Assembly: GCF_014287275.1 (NCBI RefSeq)
Contig: NZ_JACONZ010000001.1
Coordinates: 1,114,783-1,178,782 of the forward strand
DNA from: Anaerofilum hominis
GTDB taxonomy: Bacteria; Bacillota; Clostridia; Oscillospirales; Ruminococcaceae
Length of the DNA stretch: 64,000 nucleotides
Direction of reading: 5' to 3'
The stretch's first letter is position 1. Each line of letters starts with the position of its first letter. A program made the translations under genes and the position numbers. The notes beneath the pieces are model-generated. The model did not search any database, had not been told where the DNA came from, and worked only from the letters and a program-made list of their open reading frames with translations. Below are positions 1 to 8,475 of the stretch, piece after piece.

Positions 1-2047
1 TCTTGGCCTCCTCGACGACCTTGCCCTCCAGCTGGGAGGGCAGCTGCTCATAGCGCACAAACTCAAAGGTGAAAGACCCCTCGCCGCGGGTAAGGCTGCG
101 GATAAAGGTCGTGAAATCGTGCATCTCGCCCATGGGCACCTCGGCCTCGATCAGCTGCATGCCGTCGCCGCTGCCGCTCATGCCCAGCACCCGGCCGCGC
201 CGCTTGTTGACCTCGCCCATCACATCGCCGGTGCCCGCGTCCGGCACCACCGCTTTCAGCGCGCCGATGGGCTCCAGCAGGACGGGGCCCGCCTCGGGCA
301 GGGCCGCTTTATAGGCGATCTTGGCCGCCATGCGGAAAGACTGCTCGTTGGAGTCCACCGGGTGGTAAGAGCCGTCCACCAGGGTGGCTTTCAGGCCGAC
401 CACCGGGTAACCCGCCAACACGCCGTGGGCTACGGCCTCCTGCAGGCCTTTTTCCACTGCCGGGAAAAAGTTTTTGGGCACTGCGCCGCCAAAGACGTTC
501 TCCTCGAACACCAGCTCCTCGGAATCGGTGGGTTCAAACTCGATCCACACGTCGCCGAACTGGCCGTGCCCGCCGGACTGCTTTTTGTGGCGGCCCTGCT
601 TTTTGACCTTTTTGCGCAGGCTTTCGCGATAGGCGATGCGCGGCTGGGTCAGCTCTACCTCCACCCCGAACTTGGATTTCAGCTTGCTGGCCACCACGTC
701 CAGATGCTGCTCGCCCAGGCCGGAAATGACCTGCTGCAGTGTCTCGGTGTTCATCTTGTAAGAGAGGGTGCAGTCCTCCTCGATCAGCCGGGCGATAGCG
801 CCCGAGATCTTGCCCTCGTCGTTTTTCTGTTTTACTTTCAGCGCCATGGAATAGGTGGGCACCGGGAACTCGGGCGCAGGCAGCTTAAAGATCTTGCCCG
901 GCGCGCAGAGGGTATCACCCGTCTTGGTCGCAGCCAGCTTGGTGACGGCCCCGATGTCGCCCGCGCAGATGGCGTCGGTGTCGATCTGCTTTTTGCCCCG
1001 GATAAACAGCAGCTTGCCCAGCCGCTCTGATTCACCCGTGCGGCTGTTGACCACCGGCGAATCCGCTTTCAGCACGCCGGAGAGCACCTTGACATAGCTC
1101 AGCTTGCCCACAAAGGGGTCCGCCACGGTCTTGAATGCATAGACCGCCAGGGGGCCCGCCGCGTCGCAGGCCAGCTCGATGGGCTCGCCGTCCGCGTTCT
1201 CGCCCTGCGCCGCGCCCGCCTCGGCAGGGGACGGCATGAGGTGTTTCATATAATGCAGCATCGCGTCGATGCAGTCCAGCTTGGTGGAGCTGCCGCAGAA
1301 CACCGGGGTGATGCTGCCCGCCTTGATGCCGGCCTTGACGCCGCGCTGCAGCTCTTCCTGGGTGAACGCCTCGCCGGAGAAGAATTTCTCCATCAGCTCC
1401 TCGTCGGTCTCGGCGACCGCCTCGCTCATGGCCTCCACAAGGCCGTCGAGCCGGTGGCCGAAGCTGGGCATCGGCACAGTGTGGGCCACGCCGCCCACAT
1501 AGCTGTAAGCTTCCATTTTGATCAGATTGATGTAGATGCGGCCGCCGGCCTGTTCCACCGGCACGACCACCGGGCAGATAGAGGGGCCGAACTCGGCCTT
1601 GAGCTCTTCGAACACTTTGTAGAAATCAGCGTTTTCGACGTCGATCTTGGAGACGTAGAACATGGTGGGCTTGTGATATTTATGGGCCAGCTTATAGGCC
1701 TTTTTGCTGCCGACCTCCAGCCCGTCCCGGGCGGAGACGCAGATCACCGCGCCGTCGGCGGCCGGCATCCCCTCATGGATGCCCAGCTCGAAATCGAACA
1801 GGCCGGGGACGTCGATCAGATTCAGCTTGGTATCGCTGTACTCGGCTGACGCCAGCGCCAGCGAGAGGGAGGCCCTGCGGCGGATCTCCTCCGGGTCAAA
1901 ATCGCACACGGTATTCCCGTCGTCCGTGCGCCCAAGCCGGTCGGTTCCTTTCGTATAATAGACCAGCGCCTCGACCAGACTTGTCTTGCCTGAACCGCCA
2001 TGGCCGGAGATCAGCAGGTTGCGGATGTTCTCCTGTGTGTAGTTCAT
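1..2047 (-). CDS. Elongation factor G-like GTPase (C-terminus cut by window edge)
   Basis: Translation-factor GTPase of the EF-G/FusA2 type. About 682 residues are visible; the frame is still open at position 1, so only the last few residues are missing relative to a usual length near 690. The order is G domain, domain II and the C-terminal IV-V region. The GTPase motifs deviate from canonical EF-G: P-loop GHGGSGKT (residues 15-22, usually AHIDAGKT), G3 DVPGL (79-83, usually DTPGH, so the catalytic His is Leu) and G4 SKID (133-136, usually NKMD). This marks a paralogue rather than the housekeeping EF-G; its role on the ribosome is unknown to me. The ATG at 2047 follows a purine-rich AAGGGGGT stretch. 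It is transcribed alone, with about 520 bp of non-coding DNA upstream. Confidence 0.9.
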   Translation of the reverse strand, partial: MNYTQENIRNLLISGHGGSGKTSLVEALVYYTKGTDRLGRTDDGNTVCDFDPEEIRRRASLSLALASAEYSDTKLNLIDVPGLFDFELGIHEGMPAADGAVICVSARDGLEVGSKKAYKLAHKYHKPTMFYVSKIDVENADFYKVFEELKAEFGPSICPVVVPVEQAGGRIYINLIKMEAYSYVGGVAHTVPMPSFGHRLDGLVEAMSEAVAETDEELMEKFFSGEAFTQEELQRGVKAGIKAGSITPVFCGSSTKLDCIDAMLHYMKHLMPSPAEAGAAQGENADGEPIELACDAAGPLAVYAFKTVADPFVGKLSYVKVLSGVLKADSPVVNSRTGESERLGKLLFIRGKKQIDTDAICAGDIGAVTKLAATKTGDTLCAPGKIFKLPAPEFPVPTYSMALKVKQKNDEGKISGAIARLIEEDCTLSYKMNTETLQQVISGLGEQHLDVVASKLKSKFGVEVELTQPRIAYRESLRKKVKKQGRHKKQSGGHGQFGDVWIEFEPTDSEELVFEENVFGGAVPKNFFPAVEKGLQEAVAHGVLAGYPVVGLKATLVDGSYHPVDSNEQSFRMAAKIAYKAALPEAGPVLLEPIGALKAVVPDAGTGDVMGEVNKRRGRVLGMSGSGDGMQLIEAEVPMGEMHDFTTFIRSLTRGEGSFTFEFVRYEQLPSQLEGKVVEEAK

Positions 2048-2395
2048 ACTCTTAGGACCCCCTTAACAAAAGTTGGCTGACGCACCCGGAAGCTGTTTCA
2101 AACATCGAGAGGACCGCCTTTTCCGCCGCGGCGCTGCGGCAGGGCCCGGGCCCCGTCCGGGGCCGCGGCTGTTGGGGGCTTTGCCGCCCCCGCCGGCTGC
2201 GAAAGGCCGGCAGTTTCTCTGGTTTCAAACCTGCGCCGGCGGTGCGCGCCGACACGAATCATATCAGAATTTTACCACATCAAAATCTGTTTTGAAAGCG
2301 GTAATCTGTAAAAAACCACCGACTGACAAGAGAATTCAAGCCGGTTTATTTGTTCATTTTGCACAAGTATCCCGCTGAAAATCGACGCTGAGAGG
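2048..2395 (-). promoter_or_regulatory. Upstream/leader region of the EF-G-like gene
   Basis: Non-coding. An AT-rich block at about 2250-2330 holds sigma-A-like hexamers on the minus strand (TATGAT or TAAAAT near 2258-2270, weak -35). Between it and the start codon lies a very GC-rich stretch (2100-2220) with several self-complementary segments, for example GGGGGC/GCCCCC near 2176-2193, giving a structured leader of roughly 200 nt. No leader peptide or known riboswitch was recognised. Confidence 0.35.
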
Positions 2396-2430
2396 CAAAA
2401 AAACGGCCCCGGAAAACGTTCCGGAGCCGG
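2396..2430 (-). terminator. Rho-independent terminator
   Basis: On the minus strand a 9-bp stem (CGGCTCCGG with CCGGGGCCG, one G-U pair) encloses an 8-nt loop and is followed by seven T. It lies about 140 bp past the stop of the P-ATPase-like gene and ends the rlmB operon. Confidence 0.85.
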
Positions 2431-2567
2431 TTTTCATCACGATCGTGCCCGCGCAGGGCAAGCGCCGGGACCGCCCGCAGACAGCGGCAAACGCCCCTGC
2501 GGCGGCTGGCCTGCCCGCCCTTTGCTGGCGACGCGGGCCAGCCGTTCAGGCCCGCATCCATGCCGCT

Positions 2568-5462
2568 TCAATACCGCTTCATCAGCGGCACCGCGATCAC
2601 CAGGATAAGCCATGCGCACTGGTACAGCAGCACCGCCAGCGCGGACAGGCTGCCCAGGCCCGTGGTCACCGAAAGCAGCAGCCCCAGCAGGATGCCCAGC
2701 ACCACCGCTGCGGTCTGCACGATGCCTGCGGCCTTTTCGGCACCGGCAGCGGCGATGGCCGCGCGCAGGCCGCCGATAAAGGACGAAAAACTGCCGATGT
2801 GGGTCATCACGCCCTCGCTTTCCGGCAGATAGGACAGCGAGGGGGTGAGGGCGGTGAGCTCGGCGCCTGAGAGCACCTTTACATTTTCGGGGCTGACGCC
2901 GTAGCAGCCCGCCACCAGCTCGCTGGTGATATTGAAATCGCTGGACTTGACCAGCAGCGAGATGCCCGCGTGGCGCAGTTCCTCCACCGTCTCGGCCATA
3001 TCCTCGTCCGGCCCGTAACTGACCAGGAACATCCCGAACAGCCGCCCGGCCACCGCCAGATAGATGGGCTGTTTGTCCTCTCCCGTGTAGCGCTTTTCAT
3101 AATCCATCGAGGGGATCTCGACGTCGTGGTGGGTCATCATCTCGCGGCTGCCCACGATGACCCGGTTGTTGTCGATCCAGCCCAAAAAGCCGTACCCCAC
3201 CTCGGTGACCAGATTTTCCACCGGGTAGAGCATGTCCCGCTTGCCCTCGACCACGCCCAGAAAGATGTCCCGCAGGGTGTCGCACCCCTCCACCAAAATG
3301 CTGGCCGCATAGAGGATGGCAAGGTCGATGCGCTCTTTCTGGAACGTCTTGATGCCGCGCAGCCGCACGGTGGAGGGGGGAAACAGGTCCCGCGCGCCCA
3401 CCAGCACCACGTTGGTGTTTTTCAGGTCCTCCACCGCGCTGGGGCCGGGCACCACCGCGCCCACCCGGGCGGCGCTGGCCTGCATCAGGCCGGCGGGGAT
3501 GGCCCCCACCAGCGTGGAGGAGAGCGGCGCCGCCAGGCAGACCGCGCCCGCAAAGCAGGAGATGGCGGTGAACGGCTCTTTGGTGAGCACGCCGGCGATC
3601 ACCGCGCAGGCCAGGCCGCCCGCCAGGCCCGCCAGGCCCAGCCATTTGGCCAGCCGGTCGCTGCGGTGCTCGGAAAAGCTCTGCCGCAGAAAACCGCGCA
3701 CCAGTGCCGTGGGGCGGCTCACCAGCAGATGGGGGTCGGGTTCGCCCAGGCCGTCGGTGACTTTTTTCACCAGTTCCTCATCCGTCACCTGGTAGGCGGC
3801 GGCGTGGTCGAAGCCGGAGCTCGCCATCTCAAAGTTTTCCGCCACCATACGGGCGGTGATGCATTTGCCGAAAGTATTGCCCGCAAGGCAGAGCACCGCC
3901 ACCCCGGCAAAGACGGTATAGTTTGACGCCCCGAATTTTTCCGCCCCGGTGAGGAACACGGCGCACTGCGCCAGCGCCGCGACCGACGCCAGCGAGGGCA
4001 GCAGGTCGGGGCTGGGGGACGAAAAGATGGAAGACAGGCCGCTGGCGATGGTGTTGTAGTTGACCACCATGGCCACCAGCAGCAGCACGATGTTGGCGAT
4101 GAGATAGAACAGCGGCTGCCCCGCCGGCGCGATGGCCGGGATCATGGGCAGCGAGGGAAAAGTGGCCGACAGGGACAGATAGAGGGTGATCACGCCCAGG
4201 ATGGCGGTGACCAGCAGCCGCAGGTTGAGGCTGGTGCGCAGGCTCTTGAGGTCCGCCTGCACCGTCGGCGCGTCGGAGGGGGAGTCGTAGTCCTCGATCT
4301 CCTCCTCTTCCTCCTCCTCCTCGGGCTCCTCGTCCGGCCCCTCCTCCGACCCGAAACCGGCAAAAATGCTGTGGCGGGGGGCGGGCTCTTCTTCCGCATC
4401 CTCCCCCGCGGGCGTCACCGGCAGCTCGGGCACGGTGTCAAACACGCGGGTGGCGCTGCCGCCCTCCTCCTCCGACAGGTCTCCGGCGGGGGAAAACTCC
4501 TCTGCGGGGGCAGTTTCCCCCGCGGGCGTCCCGGCAGGGGCGCTGTCCGCCGCTGCGGCCCGGGGCTCGTTTTCCGGCGCGGGCGCCTGCACGGGGCGCG
4601 GCGCGGCGGGGGGCATTTCAGTGATGGGGCCCTCTTCCCTTTCCGGGGCGCCGGGGGCCTCCTGCTGCGCGGCGGCCGCCCGCGGGCGCGGGGGCTCGTC
4701 CGCCGCCGGGGCTGCGGGGATGGGGGTCTGCTGCCGGCGGATGGGCGGCAGCTCCTGCTCGGGGGCGGCGGCGAAGATATCGCCGGGGACCGGCCGCTCT
4801 TCCGGCGGCAGCTCCTGTGCGCCGTACAGCTCCCCGCCGTCGTCCTCTTCCTCTTCCTCTTCTTCCTCTTCCGCGCGCAGGAAAGAAAACAGCCCGCGCC
4901 GCGCTTTTTTCTCCTTTTTCTTTCTGCGCTTTTCCTCTTTCATGCGGCGGTCGATCTCCGCTTTGTCCACCACCACGGACTTCGTGAAAAACTTATAGAA
5001 CTCCTCGTCGATCAGCTCGTCCGCGTGGCTGAGGCGATCGATCTTTTCGCCGCTGAAAATGTCCGGCGAGGTGCGCACGAACTCGCCGCCGTCGTCCAGG
5101 GGCGCGCGCGGGGCGGCGGGCCTGTCCGGGCGGATGTATTCCACCGTGCCGTCCTGCGCCGGTGCGGCCGCCCGCTTTTTTTCCTGCGGGGACGGGGCGG
5201 GGGGCTGCTGCGCCCGGCCGGCCTCCCGCGGCGCGGGGGCGGGGCGGTCCGGGCCGGCCTTTGGGGCCAGCTCCTCCGCCGAGGGCGCCAGCACCTGCGT
5301 CTGGCCCTGCGGCCGGGCCGGCGCTTTTTTCGGCGGCTCCAGCCCCAGGCTGTTCAGGATATCATCCACTTCGTCCCCCGAGAAAGACGCGGCCTCCGCC
5401 GACGAACGGCCGCCTTTCAGCTGTTTGAGGATCTCGTCGACACTGTCGTTTTTATGTTCCAA
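2568..5462 (-). CDS. Degenerate P-type ATPase-like membrane protein (pseudoenzyme)
   Basis: A 964-residue protein. Residues 1 to about 410 are low-complexity, rich in Pro, Ala and Glu, with two poly-Glu runs and a Lys/Arg cluster (KRRKKKEKK). The rest follows the plan of P1B-type ATPases: paired membrane helices, a motif resembling the cation-helix region (AAPLSSTL in place of the CPC element), then a P/N-domain-like part. SAVEDLKNTNVVLVGARDLF aligns with the segment that normally ends in DKTGT, but the phosphorylated Asp is absent (about residue 690). DMAETVEELRHAGISLLVKS then matches the hinge before TGDN, here SSDFN. Two helices and KRY close the protein. It lies 33 bp downstream of rlmB, so they are probably co-transcribed. 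I infer a non-pumping scaffold or sensor; no function can be assigned. Confidence 0.75.
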   Translation of the reverse strand: MEHKNDSVDEILKQLKGGRSSAEAASFSGDEVDDILNSLGLEPPKKAPARPQGQTQVLAPSAEELAPKAGPDRPAPAPREAGRAQQPPAPSPQEKKRAAAPAQDGTVEYIRPDRPAAPRAPLDDGGEFVRTSPDIFSGEKIDRLSHADELIDEEFYKFFTKSVVVDKAEIDRRMKEEKRRKKKEKKARRGLFSFLRAEEEEEEEEEDDGGELYGAQELPPEERPVPGDIFAAAPEQELPPIRRQQTPIPAAPAADEPPRPRAAAAQQEAPGAPEREEGPITEMPPAAPRPVQAPAPENEPRAAAADSAPAGTPAGETAPAEEFSPAGDLSEEEGGSATRVFDTVPELPVTPAGEDAEEEPAPRHSIFAGFGSEEGPDEEPEEEEEEEEIEDYDSPSDAPTVQADLKSLRTSLNLRLLVTAILGVITLYLSLSATFPSLPMIPAIAPAGQPLFYLIANIVLLLVAMVVNYNTIASGLSSIFSSPSPDLLPSLASVAALAQCAVFLTGAEKFGASNYTVFAGVAVLCLAGNTFGKCITARMVAENFEMASSGFDHAAAYQVTDEELVKKVTDGLGEPDPHLLVSRPTALVRGFLRQSFSEHRSDRLAKWLGLAGLAGGLACAVIAGVLTKEPFTAISCFAGAVCLAAPLSSTLVGAIPAGLMQASAARVGAVVPGPSAVEDLKNTNVVLVGARDLFPPSTVRLRGIKTFQKERIDLAILYAASILVEGCDTLRDIFLGVVEGKRDMLYPVENLVTEVGYGFLGWIDNNRVIVGSREMMTHHDVEIPSMDYEKRYTGEDKQPIYLAVAGRLFGMFLVSYGPDEDMAETVEELRHAGISLLVKSSDFNITSELVAGCYGVSPENVKVLSGAELTALTPSLSYLPESEGVMTHIGSFSSFIGGLRAAIAAAGAEKAAGIVQTAAVVLGILLGLLLSVTTGLGSLSALAVLLYQCAWLILVIAVPLMKRY

Positions 5463-5495
5463 CTGGGTCTGCCTCCCTGTCTGCTGCGCTATGTC

Positions 5496-6260
5496 TTATT
5501 CTCTGTCCAAGCCGCCGCGCTGGCGCACGACCTCATACATCAAAACCCCTGCCGCCACCGAGACGTTCAGACTGTCCACCCCCGCCCGGTGCGGGCTCAT
5601 GGGCAGGCTGACCAGCCCGTCGCACAGGCGCTTCACCAGCGGCGAGACGCCGCTGCCCTCGCTGCCCACCACCAGGGCGATGGGGCCGGTGAGGTCCTGG
5701 CCGCCCATGGCCCGCCCCGCCATATCCGCCCCATAGACAAAGACGTTTTTTTCTTTCAGCCTCCGCACCGCCTCGCCGATGTTGGCCACCCGCGCGATGG
5801 GCAGCACCATGCTGGCCCCCGCCGAGGTCTTGGCCACGATGGGGGTGACCTGCGCGCCGCCGCGCTTGGGTATGACGATGCCGTGCGCCCCGGCCAGCAG
5901 CGCCGTGCGGATCATGGCGCCCAGGTTGTGGGGGTCCTCCACCCCGTCCGCCAGCAGCAGGAAGGGGTCCTCGCCCCGCTGGGCCGCCAGCGCCAGCAGG
6001 TCGTCCAGCGACGCGTATTCCACCGCGCTGGCGAAGGCCGCCACCCCCTGGTGGCTGTCGGTGCCGCAAAGCGCGCGCAGCTTTGCCGTATGTACGCGCT
6101 TGACCGCCGCGCCCGCCTCTTTTGCCAGTGCGGTATAGTAGGACGCGGCGGCTGGCGCCATGCCGTCGGCGAGATAGACCGTGTCCACCCCGCCGCCGCT
6201 TTTGAGCAGCTCTGTCACTGCGTTTTTGCCGTATACGACCGTGTTCTGTGCCTGTTCCAT
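5496..6260 (-). CDS. rlmB: TrmH/SpoU-family RNA 2'-O-methyltransferase (RlmB-like)
   Basis: A 254-residue SPOUT methyltransferase, the normal length for RlmB/TrmH proteins, using S-adenosylmethionine to methylate a ribose 2'-OH in rRNA or tRNA. An N-terminal substrate-binding domain (VVYGKNAVTELL near residue 8) precedes the knotted catalytic domain: motif 1 with DGVEDPHNLGAMIRTA (about 105-122), motif 2 LVVGSEGSGVSPLV (about 196-209) and motif 3 SLPM plus DSLNVSVAAGVLMYE (about 225-246). The ATG at 6260 is preferred over upstream in-frame starts because GGGAGG stands just before it and family alignment begins there. First gene of a pair with the P-ATPase-like gene. The exact RNA target is inferred only from the family. 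Confidence 0.9.
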   Translation of the reverse strand: MEQAQNTVVYGKNAVTELLKSGGGVDTVYLADGMAPAAASYYTALAKEAGAAVKRVHTAKLRALCGTDSHQGVAAFASAVEYASLDDLLALAAQRGEDPFLLLADGVEDPHNLGAMIRTALLAGAHGIVIPKRGGAQVTPIVAKTSAGASMVLPIARVANIGEAVRRLKEKNVFVYGADMAGRAMGGQDLTGPIALVVGSEGSGVSPLVKRLCDGLVSLPMSPHRAGVDSLNVSVAAGVLMYEVVRQRGGLDRE

Positions 6261-6409
6261 GCATGCCTCCCGCTGCGGGCCGCTGGGGAGATCTTGCTCC
6301 CCGCGCCGCCCGATGCCATATATATTGTACATTATAGCAACTTTCACACAGCATTTCCACCGCCTGGGAGGCATGTCCAAAAATTCTCTTTGCCGCGGCG
6401 CGCCGCCGC

Positions 6410-6667
6410 TCACAGCAGGAGGATGCCCGCCACCACCGCCGCCACCGCCAGCAGGCACAGGCCGCCGGCCAGCAGCAGCTTTTTCGGCGGCAGATTCAGG
6501 GGCAGCCGCCGCCAGCAGACCAGCGTGTTGACATACCCCTCCGCTTCCTGCCGCGCGCGCGCCACGTTGACGTGGCCGTCTTTCTGGCGCAGAAAGACCA
6601 GCACCTTTTCAATGTACTCGCTCTCGGGCTCGTTGATCTCGATCACCTTTTTGTTGACGCCTTTCAT
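6410..6667 (-). CDS. Small tail-anchored membrane protein, unknown function
   Basis: An 85-residue protein not assigned to a family. Residues 1-60 are charged and soluble (IEINEPESEYIEKVLVFLRQ, then basic residues); residues 64-85 form one hydrophobic helix that runs to the C-terminus, as in tail-anchored proteins. AGGGGAGA precedes the ATG. It lies 150 bp upstream of rlmB on the same strand and may share its transcript. Confidence 0.6.
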   Translation of the reverse strand: MKGVNKKVIEINEPESEYIEKVLVFLRQKDGHVNVARARQEAEGYVNTLVCWRRLPLNLPPKKLLLAGGLCLLAVAAVVAGILLL

Positions 6668-7374
6668 ACCCCGTCTCCCCTTTCGTCGCTCTCCCCTCCA
6701 GTATGGACCGGCCTCCCCTCCCTTAAACAGGCGGAACAGCGGCCCTACGGCGGGTGGAAAGCGCCGGGGAACCAGGCTGTATGCGGGAGGAAAAACTTGT
6801 CAAGACTTAAAATCTTGCGCCCCGCACGCGGGATTATACAAAGAGTTTATCGGCCTTTCCCCCTCCTTTTCCCCTTGTCCAATGTTGAAAACCCTGTTGA
6901 AACTGTGGACAAACGGCCTTGAAAGCCCCAAAACAGCCTGTTGAGAGGGGGTTTTTAAACAGGGTTTTCCACACGCTGTTGAAAACTCTCCACAAAACCG
7001 GTTGTTAAAAATTTTTTGTCAAGATGGTAATTGTGCTGTTTTTCGACTGGTAAATTTATCAAATTTTTTACTCTCCGGCACAGTGGGAACGCAAAAAGTC
7101 CCGCTTTCGGCTTTCCGCCTGCAGGGCGTCCCCGGCGCGGGCCGGGGTGCTGTTTCTGCGGACCGGCCGCGCCGGGCTGCGCAGACCGCCGGCCGCTCCG
7201 CATGCCGGGGGCTGCCGCGGGCGCCGCGTCTGCCCGGGACGCCGGGCGGCGGGCAAAAGCGGCCCGCGCGGCGCGACCTTTCCTTTTTTCACGGCTCCTC
7301 CCGCTTCCCCTCTTTCGTCCTTTGTGCTATACTGGCGATGCCAAAAACACCTTTTGCGGGAGGAGGGCTGCCCT
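6668..7374. other. Divergent intergenic region with DnaA-box-like cluster and AT-rich tract
   Basis: No gene seen. Within 90 bp there are three DnaA-box-like 9-mers: TGTGGACAA (6904-6912, reverse orientation, one mismatch to TTATCCACA), TTTTCCACA (6965-6973, one mismatch) and CTCTCCACA (6986-6994, two mismatches), interspersed with repeated CTGTTGAAA. An AT-rich stretch follows (7003-7075). The remaining part (7080-7370) is very GC-rich and featureless. The region also has to carry the promoters of the flanking divergent genes. Confidence 0.45.
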
Positions 7375-8214
7375 GTGGAGTGGCGCTATGAAAATGGGGA
7401 GCTGGCAGTGCGCCCGGACGGGCCTTTCTCGGCCGCCGAGACCCTTTTTTGCGGCCAGTGCTTCCGCTGGCGGCAGACGGCGGACGGTTTTGAGGGCATC
7501 GCCCACGGACGCGCCCTCACCCTGCGCGAGCGGCAGGACGGCACGGTGCTGCTGACAGGCCTGGAAGAAAGCGACGTTCCCCTTTTTTTGCACTATTTTG
7601 CCTTTGATGAGGACTATGCCGCACTGCAGCGGCGCTTACAGCGCTCCAAACGCCTGGCGGAGTGCATCCGCTGCGCCCCCGGCATCCGGGTGCTGCACCA
7701 GGATTTTTTCGAGGTGCTGCTCACCTTTATCATCAGCCAGAACAACAATATCCCCCGCATCACCGGCATCGTGGCGCGGCTGTGCGAGGGCTTTGGCGCG
7801 CCGCTGGCGGGCGGGGGGCGCGCGTTTCCGCTGCCGTGCGATCTTGCGGACCGCACGGTGGAAGAGCTGGCCTTTCTGCGCGCCGGCTGGCGCGCAGATT
7901 ACCTGCTGGACGCCGCCCGGAAAGTCGCTTCGGGCGAGGTGGGGCGGGAGAAGCTGGCCCGCCTCGCCACCCCGGAGGCCCGCGCACTGCTGATGACCAT
8001 CCGCGGGGTCGGGCCCAAGGTGGCGGACTGCGTGCTGCTGTACGGCCTTGAGCGGGCGGAGGTGTGCCCGATGGACGTCTGGATGAAGCGCGCCATGGCC
8101 CGCCGTTTTCCGCGCGGGATGCCGCTCTGCGCCCGGGACTGCGCGGGTGTGGCGCAGCAGTATATCTTTCACGCGGAGAGGACGTCTTTCCGCCCGCAGG
8201 GCGGGCCCGGCTGA
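7375..8214 (+). CDS. ogg: 8-oxoguanine DNA glycosylase/AP lyase (OGG1 type)
   Basis: Base-excision repair enzyme removing 8-oxoguanine from DNA, 279 residues. An N-terminal OGG1-like domain (GQCFRWRQ near residue 28) is followed by the helix-hairpin-helix domain with IRGVGPKVADCVLLYGL; Lys215 corresponds to the Schiff-base lysine and Asp234 (PMDVW) to the catalytic aspartate, with the same 19-residue spacing as in human OGG1. The GTG at 7375 is chosen because GGGAGGAGGGC precedes it and the family N-terminus (tryptophan and aromatic residues, then FSAAETLFCGQCFRW) starts there; the frame is open further upstream but shows no homology. Bacterial OGG1-type enzymes are typical of Clostridia. Monocistronic, divergent from rlmB. 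Confidence 0.9.
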   Translation: MEWRYENGELAVRPDGPFSAAETLFCGQCFRWRQTADGFEGIAHGRALTLRERQDGTVLLTGLEESDVPLFLHYFAFDEDYAALQRRLQRSKRLAECIRCAPGIRVLHQDFFEVLLTFIISQNNNIPRITGIVARLCEGFGAPLAGGGRAFPLPCDLADRTVEELAFLRAGWRADYLLDAARKVASGEVGREKLARLATPEARALLMTIRGVGPKVADCVLLYGLERAEVCPMDVWMKRAMARRFPRGMPLCARDCAGVAQQYIFHAERTSFRPQGGPG

Positions 8215-8422
8215 AAACGGCTTTCCTGCCCCGCGCGGGGCGGGACTTTCCTCCCGCTTTCGGCGGCGCAGGGCCCGCCGCACGCCCGCGCCGCCGAAAG
8301 CGGTTTGTAACCTCCCTGTAATCTTGTGCTTTTTTGACATTTTTCACATTGCCCATCTGTACAAATACGGAAAGCGGGATTTTTCAGGCTTATGCAAACC
8401 GCCAAAAGTGGCCGCAGAGCGC

Positions 8423-8452
8423 TTGACTGCCCGTCCCGCTTTGGTATATAGT
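8423..8452 (+). promoter_or_regulatory. Sigma-A promoter of the ricin/H1-tail gene
   Basis: TTGACT (8423-8428) with TATATA at 16 bp or TATAGT at 18 bp spacing (8445-8452), followed within about 10 bp by AAGGAG (8460-8465) and the ATG at 8476, giving a very short leader. Close to consensus, suggesting strong expression. Confidence 0.7.
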
Positions 8453-8475
8453 CGACTCCAAAGGAGTGTTGCAAT

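Noticed and set aside
4371..6944. 857-codon plus-strand frame over the P-ATPase-like gene and rlmB
   Set aside because: Arg/Gly-rich shadow frame; the minus strand carries well-formed genes with ribosome binding sites and family motifs.
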